64,000 bases of DNA from Pardosa pseudoannulata (taxonomy: Eukaryota; Arthropoda; Arachnida; Araneae; Lycosidae), in assembly GCA_032207245.1 (NCBI GenBank), contig CM063502.1, positions 133,412,073-133,476,072 on the forward strand, in the 5' to 3' direction. Position numbers and translations under genes: made by a program. The first letter of the stretch is position 1. The number at the start of each line of letters is the position of its first letter. The notes beneath the pieces are model-generated. The model made no database searches and was not told the origin of the DNA. It worked only from the letters and a program-made list of their open reading frames with translations. This document shows positions 55,330-64,000 of this stretch, one piece after another.

Positions 55330-55545
55330 ATGTGCATGCAGCTATGATATTGGAAATAGAATTTACAAACAAAAAACATTCTAGCATGAGCTTTAAAAAG
55401 ATGTACAAAGTAAAACTTAAAATTAGTAATAGTACATCATAAATGTAATCATAATACAGCTTAATAAATTGTTCTTGATGCTATTTGAAACTGATTAAAC
55501 ATATGCTATTAGGTACATAATATTTTATTAAATCAATAAAAAATG

Positions 55546-55712
55546 GTTAGGTTTGGTTTGTTTAAATCTTTATGGGGAATCTTTTGTTACTCTAGGACTG
55601 ATTAGATTAAATCCTACTGTTTAAAGCCAGTTTCAAGTGGCTAAGAACATCCATGCCTGTAGAGGTATTCAAATCCACGGAAGAACAGTGCCGCATCGGT
55701 AGTCTTCAGGCT
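55546..55712 (-). mobile_element. tRNA-derived SINE, degenerate full-length copy
   Basis: Read on the minus strand: B-box relative GTGGATTTGAATACC, body with AAACAGTAGGATTTAATC and a CAAACCAAACCTAACC tail. The tail lies at the left edge. Confidence 0.75.
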
Positions 55713-55719
55713 AAATTGA

Positions 55720-56120
55720 TGAGAAAAGAAGATATTGCATTCACATTGGTACTATGGCGACTCGCAGATAGCTTCACCGACAGTAAAGTTTAATATCAAA
55801 GAGCCATATCTTTTGACCGTTTCACCTGGATTGCAGAATTACTAGCCTTCTATCCTAGGGCTTTCACTGTCAAGATATGGAGATTTCTGTTTACAGAAGT
55901 CTTCGATTTCGCAAATGCACTGCGAGCTGCAGTCCAGTACATAAGCCGATATTTCATCACATATTATAAACTCAATTCAAGTTCCTCCAGAATTGTCATT
56001 TAATTTCCTCCAATATCTTGGTTCCCGCTATGTCCACCTAGGATTCACCTCTGACAGTACTTGTTATTTGGGAATCTCCAAATGCCTGAACTTTACTGGC
56101 TATGATACATAACAAAAATA
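55720..56120. other. GC-elevated unidentified block
   Basis: Richer in G+C than its surroundings and broken by stops in every frame I followed. It may be a decayed transposon or retroelement coding region; no family is recognised. Confidence 0.3.
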
Positions 56121-56499
56121 CCAACCTCCCATTATTTCCAGTTATTATATTTTTGTGATAGATATGTTTTTATTATTCCATTAAATAAGTTTATATCTTC
56201 CCTTTTTTATTATGAGCCCCCACATTAACGATGTACTGTATTAAAACCAATTACCATCGACTATATACTTATTTTCACAATTTCGCAGAGAAGAAGAATT
56301 AATAAAATCGGGACGTAAATCTGAAGGCTAAATTTGCCAGCGAAGAGAAAATTCTGGAAGAGGCTTCATACTAATTTCAATATGAAGCAAATCAACAGTC
56401 CACAAAAGAGACTAAGGGAAGAGGATTATGAGAATAAAGTAAATAAACAAATACACGTGGTAGAAGACTAAGCTTTGTTCTTCATCTTGCATTGGCAGT

Positions 56500-57310
56500 G
56501 CGTGTTTTTTTCTTTGTATTGTTTCGCTCTGTTGCTCTCAGTTCGTTCACATGTACGCTAAGAAGTTGCACCATCATCAAACATTGCGCTAAGATTCGAT
56601 TTCTGTTGGGAAGAAAAGAGAAACTAAGAAATTATCAGAAGATGTAACACATTTCGCAGTAGAAACAGAAATCTTTACTATTTATACAGATAAATAACAG
56701 ATATATGAAGGAAATGAGAAAACTGCCATCAATAAAATGTTGAAAAGACACATTTAGGCTTGAAATATGTTGTTTAAACAAAGATTATGCAAGTCTGTAA
56801 TGAGCAAGCTAGGTATTGACGTCTATTAGCAGTTTCTGTTAACATTTTTTTGTGTTATATTTCTTCATTTTGCTATAAAGTTACAAATGAGAGTGTTATA
56901 TTGTTTTGGTTTGTTATATTCAGTTCTTTAATATGTACGCTCAGTTACGGAGTTGTACCATTATTGAACATTGTGCTAACATTCAATTTCTGTTAGGAGT
57001 AAAAGAGAAGCTAGATGAGATTTATCCAAAGACGTAACAGATTTTAACGTAAAAGTGGATATTTTTAACATTTAGCCAGACATATAAGAAGGAAAAAAAT
57101 TACATAACTAAAATCTTGAAAAAGGGGAAGTTCGGTCTGAAAGACGTAATTCTGAACATAGAAAGAGTATAATGCAGTTCGTTTTCAAGAAAAAAAATAT
57201 CAATCTCGTATTTAGTAAGGGATCAGAATCTATTAGCGGTGTTTAGCATCCTTTTCTGGTTTAAAGTTAATCATTTCAATATAAAGTTATGTGTGGCAAA
57301 GTGTATTGTA
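56500..57310. repeat. Two-copy tandem duplication, ~0.4-kb unit
   Basis: Copies at about 56500-56890 and 56892-57310 share ATGTACGCT, GTTGTACCAT/GTTGCACCAT, AACATTG-GCTAA, ATTTCTGTT and CTATAAAGTTA/ATATAAAGTTATG in order. Heavily diverged. Confidence 0.7.
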
Positions 57311-57807
57311 AATTAATGTAAATGAAATCAAACAGGAATTGAAACTGAAGGTCATATATTAACAAACAATGAAAACACCTGTATATTATACGGAAAATTT
57401 AAATAAGCTGATTTTCTTTCTATCTTTGATCATATCGTTGTTTATGATTCCTTGTGTATGGAAGCCAGGCAAAGATTTAAGTACCGATAAAAAATGTAAA
57501 TTGTGTACACGTCTTTCCACAAAGCAGAAACTTAAAATTCTGTAGGAAATGTTTGCTCTCCAATACAGTAAAGACATACTATTTACATTACTGAAAACAG
57601 TTACCGAGATTTATCTGCGAAAATTGCAAAATAAATATCTTTTAGAAATATAATTTAACCATTTTCATCAAATCATTTTAAAATTATGTGAAGAACAACT
57701 TCAATAATTTTCTATTTTGAAACGAAAAGGAAAGAAGAATTGCATCGAATATGTAATTACTATAAAGTGGTATTTCTTATACAGTTAGTGCTTTTGTAAT
57801 TTTAATA

Positions 57808-57830
57808 CAGTCAAACTCCGTTATAGCGAA
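57808..57830 (+). mobile_element. Tigger/pogo-like terminus
   Basis: TA followed by CAGTCAAACTCCGTTATAGC, close to the ends of Tigger-type elements (CAGT-AAACTC-TATA-CGAA) with the TA target. The opposite end was not found. Confidence 0.45.
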
Positions 57831-58351
57831 TCAGACATATAATGAACAAAATTTTCTTATTTATTTTAATACTAATTATCCTTTTTATAATAAACCTCCG
57901 AAATCTTATGAATCAAATAAGATGAAAATTTTATTTTTTTCAGTCACCTTTCAATCTTTTTGTTTAAACTTCTCCGTAGTTGTCAAAACAGAAATCTCTA
58001 ATTTCATAACAAACTGCATAATATTGACAAATGTTAGTCCATAGATACAGTGATAAAAAGGCGTTAAAGTTCTTTATTGTATCGTACATGGGAATTCATA
58101 AATTATTTGTAATAATCTTCAAGCCAGCGGAAGATTAGATATTATTTTTCTATCAATATAGTGAGAAACAATTAAAAGTAAAATTGAGTTTTCTTTTGTC
58201 TACAAATTTATTCCTTTTTAAAACATGTTACTTTAAAAGGCAATGGAACAGTTTATTTTATTTTAGTCCTTAAAGGTTATTTTTAAAGATTGCTATCATG
58301 TATTCAGATTACATCACAATTGAATAAGTTAACAACTAACGAGTTTAACAT

Positions 58352-58620
58352 AGTCTGTCTGGAAAGTAATTGCATGAATTTTATTGTGAAGTGAATATCG
58401 ATTGCAGCACCTTCTATTTACTGGGGTTGATGGAGGTGTAGATCAACTATCAAGCGAGTGCTTGCCCAATTGTCACCGACATCTCGTAGGTGAAGGGTAG
58501 ATGATTTCGTAAACATCTGTATTGTCTCTTGTACAAGTCGCAATGAAGCCGCTCACTTGAACAAACATACACTATAAAGTTTTGTGTTTGACAAGTCTGC
58601 AGCAGAAACCTTCAACTGGC
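58352..58620. mobile_element. Possible mariner-like remnant
   Basis: GTCTGTCTGGAAAGTAATTG resembles mariner inverted ends, and the following about 250 bp is richer in G+C. Frames are broken, and no catalytic motif was recognised. Confidence 0.25.
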
Positions 58621-58629
58621 AAATATACC

Positions 58630-61600
58630 TCAACTGATACGTATGCAAAAAATACAAATGTTAAACGGTAACACAAGGATAAGGATATGAAAGTTTGAAG
58701 AGTAGGCATGTAAAACGGCCAGAAACATGAAAGGAGAAACAAAAGTACAGCTTAAACAATAAGAAACAAATATAGGGTTGAAAACCAACAAGTTATAAAA
58801 AATAGAAAAGGTTATGAGTTTGAGAAGCATTCACATACACAACAAGAATAGGGTTGACACTCATACCGACCTTACAATCCAGACAGATGGGGATAGGTGA
58901 TATGTACTACCGAAATAACCTGCTTGTCATTAATTTTTATATAAGTAACATTTATTATTATAAAACTATATAAAATGTTTAAAGAAAATGATAAGTTTAT
59001 AATGGGGTAATTATCAGCTTCCAAAATTAGGGGGTAGTATTTCTGAAAGAACTTAGTGTCTGAACCGCTCACGTGCTGCCGTTTTGAACGTTTATTGTGA
59101 ATGGACAAACTACATCATTGTGTATAACCAAAGTGGAAATTACAGAGCACCACGCACTATTGTTGTAAGAGGTGAAGGTCGTCTTTGAAGGTGCGTGAGG
59201 ATCTACTGACACACTGAAGTGGAGAAATCACCGTTCAAATGAACCAAGAGGTTACCAGATGTTCTTTTAAACAATTCAATGAACCCTGCTGTTTGGAGAG
59301 TTAGAAGTAGACAGATGGGTATTTGTCCCATTATTATAATGGGACACAAGCAAGATTAACAAACATTTTTATCCACGCATTGACACAGAATCGCCCTTTT
59401 TTTGCTAAGTTATTTTTGATACATACTAAAATATATGTTAACACACTTACAAGGTAGACAAGTATCTCGCCGAATAAACACTTTACAACCATTGCTGAAA
59501 GATAACAACTTGATTTTATAGAAGCTAGAATATCGTTTCCATCATTTTGAAGAAAATTGCCAAATTATTTGAAATTTGTCCTGATAGATGCTATACACAT
59601 GCGATTACTGATTGTCATCCTTTGTATGGAGAACTATTACATAAAAATTCTATGGAAAGTGTTTGAATTCAGAGCCCTGAGTATTTGGTCATCATCTATC
59701 AGACATTTTGGAAGCATCGCTTTGTCGACAGGCTCATTCACAAAAAACAGGTGAGATCAGAATCTGGTCTTTGGTCATCATTTTATGTTTTAAATGAAGA
59801 AAACAACGTTGATTTTTTTTTTATTTTCACCTATTAGTAGAGTCCTATTATACATCTTCGTATCTGATCATATATAAAGCTTTGTTTTCATTTACAGATG
59901 TAATTAATTCCTTGTTAAAAACATGCAATTTTATGCACTTTAAAAAATATTTCAATTTTCTTTATCAAACAATACTTTTGCACGAGATTCCTCAGAAGAT
60001 TTTTTATACTATCTTATTCTCTTAAACTTTTACTTCCTAGATTTTCCTTTAGAAGAAATAGATTTTATTCTTAGAATCGTAAGCTTTATCCACAAAGTCA
60101 TTGTTAAGCAAAGTGCTAAATTAATCATCTAATAATAACTTTCAATTAGGAAAAACGAAAAGTCGTTATTTTAAATGAATGATGAAACTTTATTCTGAGT
60201 AGGATTAAAAGCTTTAAATAACTGACTATTGCAGAAAATCAAAATAAATCACCTTGAAATAAAAAAGAAAGAAAAAAGAATAAGCTTTGAAATCTGATAT
60301 AAGAATAAAGGAACTTAAATATCAGTATATAAATGTGGGATTTTGTTTTTCCTCTTTCTAAGAACGTGATTCATTTATCAAACAGATAACGTAATAGTCA
60401 AATAAGTTTTAAAACAGCAATAAAAAGGAATGTAAAATAAATTCACTAGAACTCATCATCCTGCCTTAAAATTTTTTTCTAGATTTTATTCCTCATTTAC
60501 TGCTCTGACCCCATAAAAATAGAGAATTTAATCAGAGAAAACTCATTTTTAATTTAAAAAATATTTCATTTATATTTTGTTTCAGCTGACTTCATTTTAT
60601 CTAACAGGATCAATCTTCTGTATCTAAAATGCCTAAAGTTATTCTTATTTGAAAAGCTTTAACTGTGCAAGAGCTTATTGAAAAATGAGTTTTAACAAGT
60701 GTTTTTCTTACATAAGGAGATTATAAATTCTAAATGGATACAATTTTATATTTGCTACCTCAACATATTGATAAACGTAACGTTAATACTGTTTACAGTT
60801 ATATATTAAATATATAAGACAAATATTTTAGTTCTCAATTGAACAAAAACTTCTTACGTTTGTCAAGAAAAAGCTTTTTTTCGGTTCCTATAGTTATTTT
60901 ATATCTATAATTCTGCTGAGCTAGATTAATTTTTAGAATAAAGTCGGGTAATGTTTTACTTTCCATTTGATGATTGCTTTAATTGAGAGTAAGAAATTTA
61001 ATTTTAAGAATCTTATAAAATGCTGTATTTCTTTTGATTACGGAATTTCGCTATAGCTAAATTTCCTTCACACAGGTTTGCAAAGGAATCGGTCTCTCAG
61101 TTTACACAAATGATTTCCTCAATATTTCTTTGCAAAACAATTGACTTTTCTGAGATAAAATAGTCAAACATATATTTCATCCTTTCCATAGCTTCGTTGT
61201 TTGATTGCAGTATGATATGTATCAGAGGATTAGTTTCTTTTGAAGTTAAATATAGATTTGGCTAACTATGGATTGGATTGCCCATATTAATGACGAAATG
61301 AATTTTAGGTATTATGAATGTATTACTTTAATAATAGATATATCTGATATAATATAATAATTCCACTATAGAACATCCAATCCAGAATTTCTTCCATTCG
61401 CTTAACCCTATTGCTCAGTTGAACTTTGAAAAATACTTCTATTTTAAGCAAAAAATAGTTTAAAAGAGTTTTTCAACAAACTTTTATCTTAAGTGACATT
61501 TGCTGTATTGTCTTCTTACAGCGTTCCTACTTTGATTTATTTCTCGATAAAAGTTGGCAATACTAGACTGAAAAGTTGATCTCACAGATCTGGTGAAGAT

Positions 61601-62814
61601 GTGAATATAGAAACAAAACATTTTGTTTTATTTTGCTTTTTCTCTTTATTAGTGGCAACTTTTTCAAATACCATTTATAACAGTGTCGAATTGTTAAAAT
61701 TTGTCATCTAATTGCACTGCCTGCTCTGTTTAATTTGCAATCCTTCCCATCCGTTCAAGCCTCTAACAAGGCTCTCTTTGCTATACTTTATAGAATAAAG
61801 AGAAAAAATTATATTTTTCTACTTAATCTAGAATACTATTTTAAGTATAAGAAATCCCAAACATATTATTTTCTTTAATTTTTACATAAATAACAATGAA
61901 GGTTAAATAAATTAAATGTTTTTAAAATATAATGAATTAAGATAGCAGTTCTAAAATAGACCCTCCCCCTCCCTTGAAATATATAAATAAAATGAAAGAG
62001 TAAAACATTACCACATATATGAGTGGGGGATAACGAGAAGCAAAAGCAACCTTAGAAATGCTATCTGTTTTTGCGAGGGAAGCAGTTTAGAAGTTGATTT
62101 ACAACGAGAATTCAGCAAGGGATTAGGACAAGTTGATTGGCATATCATCTCGACGAATTATGATCGTATATACCAGACATGTCCATTTCAAATAACTTTA
62201 AGGACCACTTTGAAAAAGCAATTTATTCTTATTGCATTGTATACATGTATGTATGATTTGATGGGAAAATTTAAAATAATATTATTATTATAAGATTTGT
62301 TATTGTTGTTCCTAAAATAGTAATAGAACATTCAAACATTTATAACTGCATATAAATATTTTCTAGCAATAATAATCAAGAAAGCAATCGAAAAATATTA
62401 TATTCACTATAATTATTTAATATTCCTATGCATTATTAATTTCGGAGATTTATCGTTGGGTTGTTGTTTAGCAGCCCTTATCTTATATGAAACCCATATT
62501 TTAAAATTCAAGTTATTTTATGTTTAAAAAAACTTAATTTTAAATTGTAAATTATTCTTAATATTAAAGGTACTTAGATTACCGTGAAGATGAGAAATTT
62601 TTCCTTGTTTATTTTGCAGACAAAGTTAGTTTTGTGCGTATGAATAAAACTTCAGTGAATAATTATGTATGTTCTACTTTTTCCCGGGACATAATATTAC
62701 ATATAAATCCAGTTAAATCAAAAACTATCTTACTTATTTTCCTATAGTTTTCAATTTTCTCTTACTGATCAAATAACTCATGTAACTAAAACCTTGTATA
62801 ATTTTGACAAAGGT
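58630..62814. other. No recognised gene
   Basis: AT-rich with short unassigned open frames. A perfect 11-bp-arm palindrome lies at 59324-59346. The patch 59090-59300 is less AT-rich and may be another decayed element. Confidence 0.45.
59324..59346. repeat. Perfect palindrome, 11-bp arms, 1-base centre
   Basis: TGTCCCATTAT, T, ATAATGGGACA. Confidence 0.9.
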
Positions 62815-63665
62815 AAGAATGATAAAAGCACAATGTTTCATGCATTTTGTAACACAGTGAACCCAATTTCTGCATTAAAAATGGAATAACTTCCTACTGC
62901 TAAAAACTTTCTTCACAGACAGAGATTCTTTATATTGCGTGTATAACAAAAATTTTCCAGTTCTTGATATTTTTTATCGCGAAGATAAAATATTTTTTAA
63001 AGGACTTTTTATATAAAGTTGAAATACGAAGGGTAAAACCCATTTTATGCATCTTTTGGCCCAGTGAGCACAAACATCCTGTAAAGGGAATAATTTCCTA
63101 TTGCTAATAGCTTTCTTCATTGTTACAGATCTTTCATTCTGTGTGTATCCAAAATCTCCCAGTTTCTGACATTTTTTATCATAAAGACCTTTTTTAAGAT
63201 ATTTTCTATTTAAATTTGGAATAAGAATGATAACAACATTTCATTTATCTTGTAGCACGGTGAACACAAACAATTCTACCTTAAAAATGGAATAGTTTTT
63301 ATTAAGATTTTTCTTCCAGTAATCCTTCATTCTGTGTATAGGAAAATTCTTTCAGTTCGTGATTTTTTTTTTTATCGGAACACAAAACCATTTTTAAGGT
63401 AATTTTTATGTAAGGTAGGAATAAGTTTAGAAAAAACACGATATGTCCTGTATTTTGTGCCACAGTGAAAATAAAGAACTTCTGCATTTAAAATGGAATA
63501 ATTACCTAAGGAATATGATTTGATATATTCCCTTATAATGGAATAACTTGCTAACCAAATTCCTCATAAACATAGGTCTTTCATTCCGTCTACAGCAAAG
63601 ATCTTCCCGATCTTGATAATTTTATTGTGAAAGCATAAATGTTTTTAAAGTAATTTTAATATAAC
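62815..63665. repeat. Four-copy degenerate tandem array, ~200-bp unit
   Basis: Each unit carries a GTAACACAGTGAA-like phrase (near 62860, 63060, 63255, 63460), then AAAAATGGAATAA, CTTTCTTC, a TCTTTCATTCTGTGT phrase and TTTTTTATC. Spacing is about 197-206 bp. Copy-to-copy divergence is substantial. No frame is conserved between units. Confidence 0.85.
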
Positions 63666-63786
63666 ATTTTTGTGTGAATGCATATAAGTGGAAGCAAGAG
63701 AAATATCAAGAACTGAGTGCAAAACTGAATTTCCTCAACTATCTTTAAATCAGTTTAGTCATTTTTGTTGCAACATAAAGAGATAC

Positions 63787-63885
63787 GAGACAGGTACCTA
63801 TTGCTTAAAGTTAATCCCGAGCAACTACGAAATTCATATTATCAGTAGGAGTCTAATGCGCGAATTTCGGTACTGAAAACCAGTG
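63787..63885 (-). mobile_element. SINE fragment, degenerate
   Basis: Minus-strand body fragment: ACTTTAAGCAATAGGTACCT and a decayed head with GGTTTTCAGTACCGAAATTC. No tail or target-site duplication was seen. Confidence 0.5.
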
Positions 63886-64000
63886 CTTTATTTTTACAGG
63901 CAATGGTCTACCTGAACTACCTCCCAACATGTTCTTGAAATGTTTTATTTATCTATAGAGCAATGAGCCAACGCTTACCATCTAAGTTTACCATTGTACT

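Noticed and set aside
58630..59108. Minus-strand frames of 66 and 78 codons
   Set aside because: AT-rich hydrophobic translations without recognisable motifs; likely fortuitous.

Overview
This window is AT-rich animal nuclear DNA: intron-split genes, long (TA)n/(CA)n microsatellites, tRNA-derived SINEs and DNA-transposon remnants. Both recognisable genes are arthropod innate-immunity types: a tachylectin-5/ficolin-like fibrinogen-domain lectin and a small secreted Reeler-domain 'defense protein'. The long introns and this gene pair suggest a chelicerate, most likely a spider. That is inference; no species-specific marker was identified.

Layout. 1-7.1 kb holds no recognised gene: two local duplications, several microsatellites, an LTR-like stretch and one SINE. 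7.1-28.7 kb (+) holds the 3' part of the lectin gene in four exons: 7111-8387 (long coiled-coil-type region plus start of the fibrinogen domain), 24601-24809, 26180-26362 and 28547-28706. All three junctions restore the family sequence with GT-AG introns. The first intron (16.2 kb) is packed with SINEs, including one nested in an older copy, a ~0.96 kb foldback element and a composite tandem repeat. The 5' exon(s) of the lectin were not found. 28.7-31.15 kb looks like 3' flank or UTR. 31.15-35.97 kb separates two convergent genes. 35.97-38.54 kb (-) holds a complete Reeler gene in three coding exons (157 aa); its last, very short exon (22 codons plus stop) was found by eye. From 38.5 to 64 kb there is no secure gene: several local duplications, a near-perfect hairpin, degenerate SINEs, Tigger- and mariner-like remnants, a four-copy ~200-bp tandem array, and two unassigned minus-strand open segments at 51.9-53.2 kb that may be exons.

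Function. The lectin is expected to be a secreted oligomer (coiled coil for assembly, fibrinogen domain for recognising acetylated sugars), but its ligand pocket looks altered. The Reeler protein is expected to be a secreted immune-inducible factor. Their convergent placement may be chance.

The most unusual features are the long N-terminal extension and altered pocket of the lectin, the large foldback bounded by TTAA, the nested SINE with exact target-site duplication, and the many independent local tandem duplications of roughly 160-540 bp.
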